Positions 1 through 7,624 of a stretch of 64,000 nt of DNA are shown in pieces. Both the position numbers and the translations under genes were made by a program. Under the pieces are notes generated by a model. It was given only the letters and a program-made list of their open reading frames with translations, had not been told where the DNA came from and did no database searches. Where the stretch lies: the NCBI RefSeq assembly GCF_019733395.1, contig NZ_JAIHOO010000001.1, positions 3,596,501-3,660,500 of the forward strand. Reading direction: 5' to 3'. This stretch comes from Lysobacter sp. BMK333-48F3. Lineage in GTDB: Bacteria > Pseudomonadota > Gammaproteobacteria > Xanthomonadales > Xanthomonadaceae. Numbering within the stretch: the first letter of the stretch is position 1; every line of letters starts with the position of its first letter.

Positions 1-1190
1 GAGTAGGCGCTCAGGATCGGGTTGATCGGGCTGTAGTAGCTGTTGCCGCCGCCGGTGCGGCCCTGGCGGCCCTTGCAGCTGCCGCTGCCGCCGGACAACA
101 CGCCCTGGGCCTGGCCGGCGCCGGTGATGAACGAACCGCCGGAGTCGCCGCCTTCGGAGCAGGCGGTGGTCTGGGTCAGGCCGGTGACGGTGCCGTCGGG
201 ATTGCCGGCGTCGTCGACGTAGGACACGGTGACGTTCTTGCTGCGGATGGCGCCGCAGCGCCAGCTGCTGGTGCGGCCGGAACGGCACAGCGCGGCGCCG
301 ACCGCGGCTTCGGTGCTGCCGGACACGTTGACGTCGCCGTTGCCGTAGCCGTACACGCTGGCCGACAGGGTGTGGGTGCTGTCGACCTGGACCCAGCCGC
401 GGTCCGGGCCGGTTTCGTTGTCGTCGGGCATGCTCGAAGCGGCGAACGAACCCAGGCGCACGCCCGGGGTCCACTGCGAGTCTTCGTTGTAGACCACTTC
501 GCCGGTGTTGCCGCAGTGGCCGGCGGTGGCGAAGCCCAGGGTGGTGCCCTTGGTGACCGAGAAGCCCACCGAGCAGGCATACAGATAGCCGTCGCCCGGG
601 TTGCGCAGATAGCCGCGGCCGCCCTGGATGGTGGTGCGGCGCTGCGGCGCCTCGGCGAGGGTTTCGAAGCGCACGGTGTTGCTGTCCAGGCCGCTGCGCG
701 CGACGAAGTCGACTGCGGCGTCTTCCGCGCCCGGGGCGACGCCGACGATCACGCTGTTGCTGGGCAGGTCGACCGCCCAGCTGTACACGCCCTTGGGCGC
801 CTTGCCGTTGCGCGCCAGCTGGCTGTCGAGCTGACCCTTGGCGGCGTCGAGCGCGGCCAGGCTGTGGCGGGCCTGACGGGTTTCCACGCCGGCCGTGGCC
901 TTGGCGGCCTTGATCGAAGTGCTGGCGGCGACGAAGGCGAAGGAGCCGTCGGCCTTGCGCTCGAGCCAGGCGCCGGCGTAGTGGCGGCCCAGTTGCTTGG
1001 CCAGCGCCTTTTCCTGCTGCGCGGCCAGGCGTTCGGCCTTGAGGTACTGGGCGAGCTGATTGCCGGACAGGCCGAGGTCGCGCTGCATGGCCGTCTTCAG
1101 GGCGGGGGCGAGCTCGTCGGCGGCGAAGGCCGCGCCGGAAACCATCATGACCGCCGTTGCAGCGAGAACCGACTTACTGATCTTGCGCAT
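1..1190 (-). CDS. Alpha-lytic protease precursor (S1E serine protease), truncated at window edge
   Basis: Secreted chymotrypsin-fold endopeptidase made as a pre-pro-protein. The 396 residues seen comprise a signal peptide (about 1-23, ending AFA), a pro-region (to about 197) that in this family catalyses folding, and a mature domain of about 199 residues. The catalytic triad is visible: H225 in TAGHCG, D263 in GPDRGW, and S350 in GGDSGGS. Six Cys in the mature part fit the family's three disulfides. The ATG follows the motif GCTTTTGGAT, with no strong ribosome site. The gene has no stop in the window: it breaks off after PILSAY, probably fewer than ten residues before the natural C-terminus. 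The closest well-known relatives are the Lysobacter enzymogenes alpha-lytic protease and bacteriolytic homologues. Family assignment is firm; whether the enzyme is bacteriolytic cannot be read from the sequence. Confidence 0.95.
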   Translation of the reverse strand, partial: MRKISKSVLAATAVMMVSGAAFAADELAPALKTAMQRDLGLSGNQLAQYLKAERLAAQQEKALAKQLGRHYAGAWLERKADGSFAFVAASTSIKAAKATAGVETRQARHSLAALDAAKGQLDSQLARNGKAPKGVYSWAVDLPSNSVIVGVAPGAEDAAVDFVARSGLDSNTVRFETLAEAPQRRTTIQGGRGYLRNPGDGYLYACSVGFSVTKGTTLGFATAGHCGNTGEVVYNEDSQWTPGVRLGSFAASSMPDDNETGPDRGWVQVDSTHTLSASVYGYGNGDVNVSGSTEAAVGAALCRSGRTSSWRCGAIRSKNVTVSYVDDAGNPDGTVTGLTQTTACSEGGDSGGSFITGAGQAQGVLSGGSGSCKGRQGRTGGGNSYYSPINPILSAY

Positions 1191-1407
1191 ATCCAAAAGC
1201 TCCTAGGGCAGAGAAGGGATGCGGACAGCGATGCGGCCGGTCCGGGGCAGGCGGGGATGAGCCGGTTGGGGGCGCTCGGGTGGGCCGCAATGAATGGAAC
1301 GGGGCGGTGCGACGGCGTCCCTACCTTGGAATTGCGACCGAGTGCCTGTTTTGCGTGCGGGTTCAGCGACGCGTGGATGAAGATCGTGAATGAGTGGCGG
1401 CCCACGG

Positions 1408-1432
1408 GTAGGAGCGACGCGAGTCGCGACCG
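1408..1432 (+). repeat. GTAG REP hairpin, plus orientation
   Basis: Begins GTAGGAG and folds as GCGAC/GTCGC closed by loop GCGA. Compared with the other copies (stem GCGGC/GCCGC), one G-C pair is replaced by A-T, so pairing is kept. Confidence 0.75.
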
Positions 1433-1566
1433 CGAAGCTTCGGCCTTGCGCCGTATCCACCCGCAACCGATGCAGAAGACGAAGCGCGACGGAGAGTTTG
1501 TCGACGATGAGTCGATCAGATCGGGCTGTGGGTTGGCGGGAGAGGTTCGGCGCGAGAACGAGGTTT

Positions 1567-1593
1567 CGCGGTCGCGGCTTGCGCCGCTCCTAC
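1567..1593 (-). repeat. GTAG REP hairpin, minus orientation
   Basis: On the minus strand it reads GTAGGAGCGGCGCAAGCCGC and continues GACC, a 5-bp stem with loop GCAA. It is in inverted orientation to the copy at 1408. Confidence 0.75.
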
Positions 1594-1652
1594 CCCGCGA
1601 TACGGCGTGGTTTCTGATTGCGGCGGCGGGCGTTGGTTTTTCTACGCGTTCC

Positions 1653-1678
1653 GTGGTCGCGGCTCACGCCGCTCCTAC
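1653..1678 (-). repeat. GTAG REP hairpin, minus orientation
   Basis: On the minus strand it reads GTAGGAGCGGCGTGAGCCGC and continues GACC, stem GCGGC/GCCGC with loop GTGA. It lies next to the hairpin downstream of the subtilase gene. Confidence 0.75.
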
Positions 1679-1684
1679 AAGAGG

Positions 1685-1716
1685 GTCCAGCGCCCCGCGC
1701 GAGCGGGGCGCTGGAC
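1685..1716 (-). terminator. Perfect 14-bp hairpin after the subtilase gene
   Basis: GTCCAGCGCCCCGC pairs perfectly with its complement across a GCGA loop, 8 bases beyond the stop of the minus-strand subtilase gene. There is no T-run after the stem, so this is a terminator-like or mRNA 3'-stabilising hairpin rather than a textbook intrinsic terminator. Confidence 0.6.
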
Positions 1717-1723
1717 GACGCGA

Positions 1724-3229
1724 TCAGGGCATGGCCTTGACGCGCGAAATCGCCGCGCGCAGGTCGGGCAGCGGGCCGATCTGGCCGCCGCTGCCGGTCT
1801 GCGGGGTGCCGGTGGCGATCAGCAGGTCGCGCATCTGCCGCGGAGTCAGGGTGATGCCGCGCTGCTTGGCGATGCCCGACAGCGCGACCACCGCCGAGGC
1901 GACGATCGGCGAGGCGCTGGAGGTGCCGGAGAAGGTCTTGGTGTAGTAGGCGTTGGCGCCGCCGTTGTAGAGGTTGCCGTAGCCGGCGGTGGTGACGCAG
2001 CGGCCCCAGGCCTGGACGTTGACGCGGCGGCCGTAGGTCGAGAACGGCTGCTTGGCGCGCTCGGCGACGCTGTCGCTGCACCAGGCGTTGGAACGCGGGC
2101 CGCCGGCGCCGACGATGATCGAGCCCGAGTCCGGGCGGCTGCGCGGGAACGGCGAGCCGAAGCAGGCGGTGTTGTCCAGGTTCATGTTGCCGTTGCCGCC
2201 GGCCTGGACCACGTGCACGCCCTTGTTGGTGGCGACCACGATCGCGTCGTACACCGACGGCGTCCATTCCACCGGCACGTAGTTGCTGCAGCCGCTGGGG
2301 CCGGCGGCCTGCTGCTCGAGCAGCATCACGTCGCCGGCGCGCAGGAAGTTGGCCGCGGTGAGGATGGCGTTGGCCAGGTCGTAGCCGCGCTCGGTGTTCA
2401 TCGCATTGGTGTAGTGCGCGCTGGCGCCGTTGACCAGGCCGGTGACGCCGAGGCCGTTGCCGTCGGCCACCAGTTCGCCCATCACCGCGGTGCCGTGGTT
2501 GTTGTCGTTGAACGGATCGCGCGGGGTGCCGTTGCGCACCTGCGCGCCGGCCAGGCGCAGCTTGGACAGGTCTTCGTGGTTGACGTTCCAGCTGTACTCG
2601 ATGTCGAGCACGCGCACGCCGGCGCCGTTGCCGCCGGGCTGGGTGCGGGCGTAGTCGCTGTCGATGCCGCTCTGCGCGGCGGGCAGCTTGTAGTGCTGGT
2701 TGGCGTCGTAGGCCGGCGAGGCCGGCAGCGGCACCGGCAGCGGCGCGGGATAGGCGATCTCGACGATGCCCATCGCGTTGAGCTCGTCGATCACCCGCTG
2801 GATGTCCTGGCCCGGGCGCAGGCGCAGGCGGAACCATTGGCTGAGGTCGGGCTGGGCGTTGCCGGCCTGCGGCTGCGCGCTCTTGGCCAGGCCGGCCAGG
2901 GTCGCCGCATCGGCGCGGAACAAGGGCTCCATCGCCGACACCGGGCCGGCGCCGCCGGTCAGGCTTTCCAGCGCGGTCAGGCGGCCGTATTTGGCCGAGG
3001 TCGGGCGTCCGCCCTGCAGGCTGACCTGGCTGTCGCGGACGAACTTGACCTCGATGACTTCGCGCGAATCGTAGCGGCCGAGCGCGGTCTTGAGCGGCTT
3101 GGCGAACACCGACGGCGCGGCGGGATCGGCCGGCGGCGCGGCAGCAGCGGCGGCGGGCATGGCGGCGATGAGCAGCAGCGGCAACAGGCGCAGCCGGCGG
3201 GCCGGCGCGGTAGGAGCGGAAGAGCGCAT
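1724..3229 (-). CDS. Secreted subtilisin-like serine protease (S8)
   Basis: A 501-residue secreted endopeptidase. An N-terminal signal peptide (basic RRLRLL, hydrophobic core, Ala-rich end near 31) is followed by a propeptide-like region to about 200 and an S8 catalytic domain. Catalytic residues are D209 (VLDIEYSW), H245 (NNHGTAVMG) and S437 (SGTSSASP), with the oxyanion Asn N346 in AGGNGN. The Asp motif D-I-E replaces the usual D-[ST]-G, as in the subtilase subgroup whose Asp block reads D-[IL]-E-x-x-W. The second subtilase at 47.7 kb has the same trait. The ATG is preceded by CAGGACC at suitable spacing. There is no added C-terminal domain: the protein ends soon after the catalytic domain. 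Confidence 0.93.
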   Translation of the reverse strand: MRSSAPTAPARRLRLLPLLLIAAMPAAAAAAPPADPAAPSVFAKPLKTALGRYDSREVIEVKFVRDSQVSLQGGRPTSAKYGRLTALESLTGGAGPVSAMEPLFRADAATLAGLAKSAQPQAGNAQPDLSQWFRLRLRPGQDIQRVIDELNAMGIVEIAYPAPLPVPLPASPAYDANQHYKLPAAQSGIDSDYARTQPGGNGAGVRVLDIEYSWNVNHEDLSKLRLAGAQVRNGTPRDPFNDNNHGTAVMGELVADGNGLGVTGLVNGASAHYTNAMNTERGYDLANAILTAANFLRAGDVMLLEQQAAGPSGCSNYVPVEWTPSVYDAIVVATNKGVHVVQAGGNGNMNLDNTACFGSPFPRSRPDSGSIIVGAGGPRSNAWCSDSVAERAKQPFSTYGRRVNVQAWGRCVTTAGYGNLYNGGANAYYTKTFSGTSSASPIVASAVVALSGIAKQRGITLTPRQMRDLLIATGTPQTGSGGQIGPLPDLRAAISRVKAMP

Positions 3230-3591
3230 GAGTGGGTCCTGGATGGATGGGGAGGTGACGTCATGCGAAGCGGTACGCGTCCGGGCTTCGCGGCCGGTGC
3301 GGTGCGGGATCGGCGTACGGCTGCAGCGGCGATCCGGCGGCGAGGTTAGTCAGCCGGGTGTGTGCCCTGACTTGAGTCGGATCACGCTTTCGCCGATGCG
3401 GCCCGGGCGCGGTTTCGCGCTGCGGGAAACGGGATCGCGCACACGGCTTGAAGGTGTCGCGAAGGGGCGCTGCGTCGTTGCGGCAGACACGGACGTGGCA
3501 GGGTAATCGGTTGGATCGCGTGTGCGGTCGCGGCGCCGGACGAATCGTTGTGCAGTGCACCGATACCGCATCGGATGGCGGCGAGTCCGGT

Positions 3592-3763
3592 CCCTGTAGG
3601 AGCGGCGTAAGCCGCGACCCATCGCAGCGGTGTACGCAAGCGTCTTGTCCGAAGCCCCAGACCTTCGACCCGCACGGAGGCTATCGTCCGAATGTCCTGA
3701 CTTCGGCTGCAGCGCTGTCGTACACCGCTGCGGTGGGTCGCGGCTTACGCCGCTCCTACAGGG
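3592..3763. repeat. REP pair forming a 172-bp inverted-repeat element
   Basis: The left arm 3592-3636 and right arm 3719-3763 are 45-bp inverted repeats with one mismatch (T/C in CATCG versus CACCG). Each begins CCCTGTAGGAGCGGCGTAAG and folds as the stem GCGGC/GCCGC with loop GTAA. The 82-bp middle shows no gene. This is the layout of a bacterial interspersed mosaic element or a MITE-like derivative mobilised in trans. Confidence 0.75.
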
Positions 3764-3813
3764 GCAGAAGCGAAACCGGGACTTTTGGGACGGGTTCGCG
3801 GCGGGGCGCTGGC

Positions 3814-3819
3814 TATAGT
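3814..3819 (+). promoter_or_regulatory. Candidate -10 box (TATAGT) for the M13 peptidase gene
   Basis: TATAGT matches the sigma-70 -10 consensus in 5 of 6 positions and lies 28 bases before the GTG start. No good -35 hexamer lies 17 bases upstream, so the call is tentative. Confidence 0.35.
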
Positions 3820-3846
3820 GGCCGGACCCTCGACAGGAGTCGTGCC

Positions 3847-5865
3847 GTGGTCAAGTCCAGCGTTCCGCTTTTCGCGTTGTTGGCCGTTTCCACCGCGTCC
3901 GCCGGCGCCCTGCATGGGATCCAGCCCGGCGACATCAATCGCAACGGCCAGGCCTGCAACGATTTCTTCGATTACGCCAACGGCGCCTGGCGCAAGCAGA
4001 ACCCGATTCCGGATTACATGGATCGCTGGAGCCGGCGTTGGCAATCCGGCGAGGTCAACAAGGAACGCGTGCGCGACATCCTCACCGAGCTGTCGGCGCG
4101 CAACGACTGGCCCCGCGGCAGCGCGGGGCAACTGGCCGGGGATTTCTACGCCGCCTGCATGGACGAGTCGCGGGTCGACGCGCTCGGGGTCAAGCCCTTG
4201 CAGCCGTGGCTGGACGAGATCGGCGCGATCGGCGATCGCGACGGCCTGCAGCGCGAGATCGGCAAGCTGCACGCGGCCGGCGTCGCGGTGCCGTTCGGGG
4301 TGTTCGCCGGCGAAGACCTGCGCGAGCCGTCCAAGACCATCGCCCACCTATATGCCGGCGGCCTGGGCCTGCCGGACCGCGACTACTACTTCAAGACCGA
4401 GCCGCGTTTCGTCGAGGCGCGAGCCAAGTACCTGCTGCACGTGGCCAGGATGTTCGAGCTGGCCGGGACCCCGGCCGAGCAGGCCCGGCGCGATGCGCAG
4501 GCCGTGTTCGAGTTCGAAAAGCGCCTGGCCGAGGCGTCGCTGGACAACGTGCAACTGCGCGACCCCAAGCTGCAGGACAATCCGACCGGCTTCGACGACC
4601 TGCCCAAGCTGGCGCCGAACTTCGACTGGGGCGGCTATTTCGACGCCGCGCAGATGCCGCGCGCCGCGGTCAACGTGACCCAGCCCAAGTTCCTGCAGCA
4701 GTTCGACCGCGAACTGGCCAAGACGCCGCTGCCGCAGTGGCAGGCTTATCTGCGCTGGCAGCTGCTGCATGCCGCGGCCGATTCGCTGTCGACCCCGTTC
4801 GTCGAGGAGAACTTCGCCTTCAACGGCAAGTTCCTCACCGGCACCACCCAGATCAAGCCGCGCTGGAAGCGCTGCGCCGAACTCACCGACAACCAGCTCG
4901 GCGAGGCGCTGGGGCAGAAGTACGTGGAGAAGTACTTCCCGCCGCAGGCCAAGACGCGCATGCAGGACATGGTCCGCAACATCCTCGCGGCGATGGACGA
5001 CACCATCCGCGAGCTGGACTGGATGGACGATGCGACCAAGCGCAAGGCGCTGGAAAAGCGTTCGACCTTCGTCGCCAAGCTGGGCTATCCGGACAAGTTC
5101 AAGACCTACGACGGCGTCGCGGTGAGCCGCGACTCGGCCTGGGACAACGTGGTCGCCGCCTCGCGCTGGAACGTGGCCGACAACCGCAGCCAGGTCGGCA
5201 AGCCGACCGACCGCAGCCGCTGGGGCATGACCCCGCCGACCTCCAACGCCTACTACAACCCGCTGCAGAACGAGATCGTGTTCCCGGCCGGGATCCTGCA
5301 GTCGCCGGCGTTCGACGTGGATGCGACCGACGCGGTCAACTACGGCGCGATCGGGGTGGTGATCGGCCACGAGATCAGCCACGGCTTCGACGACCAGGGC
5401 GCGCAGTTCGACGCCCAGGGCCGGTTGAAGAACTGGTGGACGCCGGCCGACGGCCGCCAGTTCGCGGCCAAGGGTCAATGCGTGGTCGACCAGTTCGAGG
5501 GCTATTTCATCGAGCCCGGCGTGCACCACAACGGCAAGCTGGTGCTGGGCGAATCGATCGGCGACCTGGCCGGGGCCAAGATCGCTTATCGCGCGTATCT
5601 GAAATCGCGCGAGGGCAAGGGGCCGGAACCGACGCTCGACGGCTTCACCCCGGAGCAGCAGTTCTTCATCGCCTGGGGCCAGTTCCGCGGCGACGAGACC
5701 CGCCTGGAGACCCAGCGCACGATGATCCAGGGCGACCCGCACCCGGTCGCCAAGTACCGCGTCAACGGCCCGCTGTCGAACCTGCCGGCGTTCCAGCAGG
5801 TGTTCCAGTGCAAGGCGGGGGATGCGATGGTGCGGGCGCAGGAGCAGCGCTGCGAGGTGTGGTGA
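3847..5865 (+). CDS. M13 family zinc metallopeptidase (neprilysin/PepO type), first copy
   Basis: A 672-residue exported peptidase that cleaves oligopeptides. The GTG start is chosen because it lies 6 bases after AGGAGT and opens a good signal peptide (VKSS, then a hydrophobic stretch ending ASAGA). The N-terminal M13 lobe runs to about 430. The catalytic lobe carries HEISH (H508, E509, H512), the third ligand in GESIGD (E569) with D573, and the substrate-binding NAYY and PVAKYRVN-like motifs usual for the family. Length is normal for bacterial M13 enzymes. A strong hairpin follows the stop. A second, divergent M13 gene lies at 26.2 kb. Confidence 0.93.
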   Translation: MVKSSVPLFALLAVSTASAGALHGIQPGDINRNGQACNDFFDYANGAWRKQNPIPDYMDRWSRRWQSGEVNKERVRDILTELSARNDWPRGSAGQLAGDFYAACMDESRVDALGVKPLQPWLDEIGAIGDRDGLQREIGKLHAAGVAVPFGVFAGEDLREPSKTIAHLYAGGLGLPDRDYYFKTEPRFVEARAKYLLHVARMFELAGTPAEQARRDAQAVFEFEKRLAEASLDNVQLRDPKLQDNPTGFDDLPKLAPNFDWGGYFDAAQMPRAAVNVTQPKFLQQFDRELAKTPLPQWQAYLRWQLLHAAADSLSTPFVEENFAFNGKFLTGTTQIKPRWKRCAELTDNQLGEALGQKYVEKYFPPQAKTRMQDMVRNILAAMDDTIRELDWMDDATKRKALEKRSTFVAKLGYPDKFKTYDGVAVSRDSAWDNVVAASRWNVADNRSQVGKPTDRSRWGMTPPTSNAYYNPLQNEIVFPAGILQSPAFDVDATDAVNYGAIGVVIGHEISHGFDDQGAQFDAQGRLKNWWTPADGRQFAAKGQCVVDQFEGYFIEPGVHHNGKLVLGESIGDLAGAKIAYRAYLKSREGKGPEPTLDGFTPEQQFFIAWGQFRGDETRLETQRTMIQGDPHPVAKYRVNGPLSNLPAFQQVFQCKAGDAMVRAQEQRCEVW

Positions 5866-5887
5866 GGCTGGGTTCGCGCATCCATGC

Positions 5888-5914
5888 AAGCCAGGGCGCT
5901 GCGCGCCCTGGCTT
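5888..5914 (+). terminator. 12-bp hairpin after the M13 peptidase gene
   Basis: AAGCCAGGGCGC pairs perfectly with GCGCCCTGGCTT across a TGC loop, 23 bases past the stop. No T-run follows. Confidence 0.6.
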
Positions 5915-5947
5915 GGTCGCGGAGACTTCGCAGTCGTGTCGCGGTGA

Positions 5948-6085
5948 AGCCTTGGATCCCCGCTTTCGCGGGGATGACGGTCTGGGAGTTACGCGGCGAA
6001 ACCTGCCAACGTCATTCGCGGGGCTGACGATCTGGGAGTTACGCGGCGAAACCGACCCAGCGTCATTCCCGCGAAAGCGGGCTCT
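5948..6085. repeat. Interspersed palindromic repeats and a 39-bp direct repeat
   Basis: CCCCGC-tttc-GCGGGG near 5958 and the inverted form CCCGC-gaaa-GCGGG near 6068 flank two direct copies (5965-6003 and 6015-6053, period 50, two mismatches) that end TCTGGGAGTTACGCGGCGAA. The outer palindromes, with adjoining TCATTCCCGCG, look like the common ATTCCC(N8)GGGAAT class of intergenic repeats. No gene is present. Confidence 0.6.
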
Positions 6086-6148
6086 GCTTTTCGTCGGCGT
6101 TAGCCGTATATCCACAGGCTTCAGCGCCTAGCTTCGTTGCGGCCGTCC

Positions 6149-6370
6149 TCACTCCTCCGCCGGACGGGTCGGATCGTAGGTAATCAGCTCCCCGGGCTGG
6201 CATTCCAGCACCGCGCAGATCGCCTCCAGGGTCGAGAAGCGGATTGCCTTGGCCTTGCCGGTCTTGAGGATCGACAGGTTGGCCAGGGTGATGTCGACGC
6301 GCTCGGACAGCTCGGTCAGGGTCATGCGCCGCTCGTGCAGCTTTTCGTCGAGTCGGATCACGATGGCCAT
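6149..6370 (-). CDS. Xre/Cro-type HTH regulator paired with a DUF2975 protein
   Basis: A 73-residue, almost entirely HTH protein: helix-turn-helix at about 16-45 (LTELSERV, then NLSILKTGKA), a short C-terminal extension ending in the CQPGEL motif typical of this YozG-like group. It lies just downstream of the DUF2975 membrane gene (2 bases between them), so the two are one operon. This pairing is common in bacteria, with the HTH protein probably an autorepressor or a partner of the membrane protein. Two ATCG-N5-CGAT palindromes upstream of the operon are its likely binding sites (inference). Confidence 0.85.
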   Translation of the reverse strand: MAIVIRLDEKLHERRMTLTELSERVDITLANLSILKTGKAKAIRFSTLEAICAVLECQPGELITYDPTRPAEE

Positions 6371-6372
6371 AC

Positions 6373-6888
6373 TTACACCGTGCCGTCCAGGTCGGAGCGC
6401 ATGCGCGCGCCTTGTTCGAATACCCGCGCCAGCACGAACAGCAACAGCACCGCCAGCCAGGGCGCGAACGAGAAGCCGACGTCGATGTCCATCTTCAGCG
6501 CCGGCGAGGATTTGGCGGCGGCGTAGACCACCGTCGCGATCAGCAGGCGCACGCCTTCGCCGGCCAGCACCCACCAGGCGATCGCCTGCAGGCGGCGGCT
6601 GTTGCCGGCGGCGAACGGGTCGCCGTCGCGTACGGTGTCGACGATGGCCAGCAATTCGCGCAGCACGCGATGGACCAGGTAGGCGCCGAGGATGCCGAGC
6701 AGCACCACCGCGCGCAGGGCGTTGTGCAGGTGGCCGTAGGTGGCGCCGAGGGCGTCGAACAGGAACTGCGGCTTGACCAGGGTCGCGATCAGCAGGGCGG
6801 CGATGGCGAAGGCATAGAGGGCGTTGAGCACGATCAGCCCGCGGATCACCACGCGGGCCAGGACCAGGGTGTTGGGCGAGCGGGTCAT
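6373..6888 (-). CDS. DUF2975 family membrane protein
   Basis: A 171-residue integral membrane protein with four predicted transmembrane segments (about 12-37, 48-75, 96-120 and 138-158) separated by short loops; no catalytic motif is seen. The ATG has GGGAGG eight bases upstream. It is the first gene of the HTH operon. Members of this family are usually found beside a small Xre regulator, which suggests a stress or quorum-like membrane signalling unit, but the biochemical role is unknown. The promoter region directly upstream is unusually AT-rich and palindromic for this genome. Confidence 0.85.
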   Translation of the reverse strand: MTRSPNTLVLARVVIRGLIVLNALYAFAIAALLIATLVKPQFLFDALGATYGHLHNALRAVVLLGILGAYLVHRVLRELLAIVDTVRDGDPFAAGNSRRLQAIAWWVLAGEGVRLLIATVVYAAAKSSPALKMDIDVGFSFAPWLAVLLLFVLARVFEQGARMRSDLDGTV

Positions 6889-6903
6889 GGCAGTATCCTC
6901 CCG

Positions 6904-6943
6904 ATATATCGTGATTCGATATATAAATTATCGAAAAACGATA
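6904..6943 (-). promoter_or_regulatory. Two operator-like palindromes upstream of the DUF2975-HTH operon
   Basis: 6904-6924 reads ATATATCG-tgatt-CGATATAT (8-bp arms) and 6929-6943 reads TATCG-aaaaa-CGATA (5-bp arms). Both share ATCG-N5-CGAT, and their centres are 22 bp apart, about two helical turns, so bound dimers would sit on the same DNA face. They overlap the likely promoter, fitting autorepression by the HTH protein. Confidence 0.6.
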
Positions 6944-7187
6944 TGCAAGTGCCCGCGGCCGGGCTGAGCTGCCGTCTGTCGGAGGACCCGCGAGCCGGGG
7001 AGGGCCTCGGTTCGGGCCGACCGGACGGGTCGCTCCCATCGGCCGCTCCGGACGGCGACGGAACGACCGGCGGCGCAGCCTCCGCGATCGCCGACGGACG
7101 GTCGGCCGGCTGCGGCGCAGCGTTGCGTGGCTTGGAGTGCGGGCGCCTGCATGGTGCGGGCCGCCGCCCTACCGGGGGAGCGTAGCC

Positions 7188-7424
7188 ATGTCGAAGAAAG
7201 AAGATATCCACGTCGTGCCGCACAACGACGGCTGGGCGGTCCGGCGCGAAGGCAGCGACCGCGCCAGTTCGGTGCACGACACCAAGGCCAAGGCGATGGC
7301 GGCCGCGCGCAGCTTGGGCCGCAAGGACCACGTCGAAGTCGTTACCCACGGACGCGACGGACGCATCCAGGACAGCGACAGCTACGGCAACGACCCGTAT
7401 CCGCCGAAAGACCGCAAGCACTGA
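7188..7424 (+). CDS. DUF2188 domain protein
   Basis: A 78-residue hydrophilic cytoplasmic protein: HVVPHNDGWAVRREGS at the N-terminus, then a KAMAAARSLGRK helix and the HGRDGRIQDSDSYGNDP end. These match the DUF2188 pattern, in which a beta hairpin with GWAV is followed by a helix and the RDGRI motif. A strong GGGGGAG lies 7 bases before the ATG. Function is unknown. It is monocistronic and transcribed divergently from the DUF2975 operon. Confidence 0.85.
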   Translation: MSKKEDIHVVPHNDGWAVRREGSDRASSVHDTKAKAMAAARSLGRKDHVEVVTHGRDGRIQDSDSYGNDPYPPKDRKH

Positions 7425-7479
7425 TCAACGCCGGCGGCGGTTGCGCCCGGCACCGTCGCCGCCGATCGCTTTTGCTTTT

Positions 7480-7497
7480 CCCCCTTTGCAAAGGGGG
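7480..7497. repeat. 18-bp perfect palindrome between convergent genes
   Basis: CCCCCTTTG pairs with CAAAGGGGG, followed by GGAAGGGGGGATTT. It sits 56 bases past the DUF2188 stop and could act as a terminator. Similar C-run/G-run palindromes are common intergenic repeats in this family (from memory). Confidence 0.45.
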
Positions 7498-7624
7498 GAA
7501 GGGGGGATTTGCTTCACCCCCGCAAGCCGATGCGACACACCATCCCCATCGCCACCACGGCTGTCTACGCACCGTCCGGCGACCCGCAGTCGAACCGGCG
7601 CTGCGCCGCGGCGTCGCCCGCCTC

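Larger units (their letters stand above)
1191..1723. other. Intergenic region with three REP hairpins and a strong terminator-like hairpin
   Basis: This 533-base stretch separates two protease genes transcribed in the same (minus) direction. It holds three GTAG-type REP hairpins (listed separately) and a 14-bp hairpin just past the subtilase stop. I see no convincing gene. It must also hold the promoter of the alpha-lytic protease gene, but no clear -35/-10 pair stands out. Confidence 0.7.
3230..3846. other. Intergenic region between divergent peptidase genes, with a paired REP element
   Basis: This 617-base region lies between the minus-strand subtilase and the plus-strand M13 peptidase and must carry both promoters. 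It contains a 172-bp inverted-repeat element built on two REP hairpins (3592-3763) and a -10-like TATAGT at 3814. An open reading frame runs through it into the M13 gene, but it crosses the REP element and has no signal peptide at its start, so I treat it as non-coding. Confidence 0.7.

Noticed and set aside
1408..1678. CRISPR array
   Set aside because: The repeats are few, in mixed orientation and unequally spaced, and each is a hairpin of REP type; no cas gene is near.
3448..3846. N-terminal extension of the M13 peptidase to an upstream ATG
   Set aside because: The added part has no signal sequence, passes through the REP inverted repeat, and would mask the clear signal peptide after the GTG with its own ribosome site.
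4348..5889. Long open frame antisense to the first M13 peptidase gene
   Set aside because: High GC makes all frames open; the sense frame carries the HExxH site and signal peptide, and the antisense product is Arg/Val/Gly-rich nonsense.
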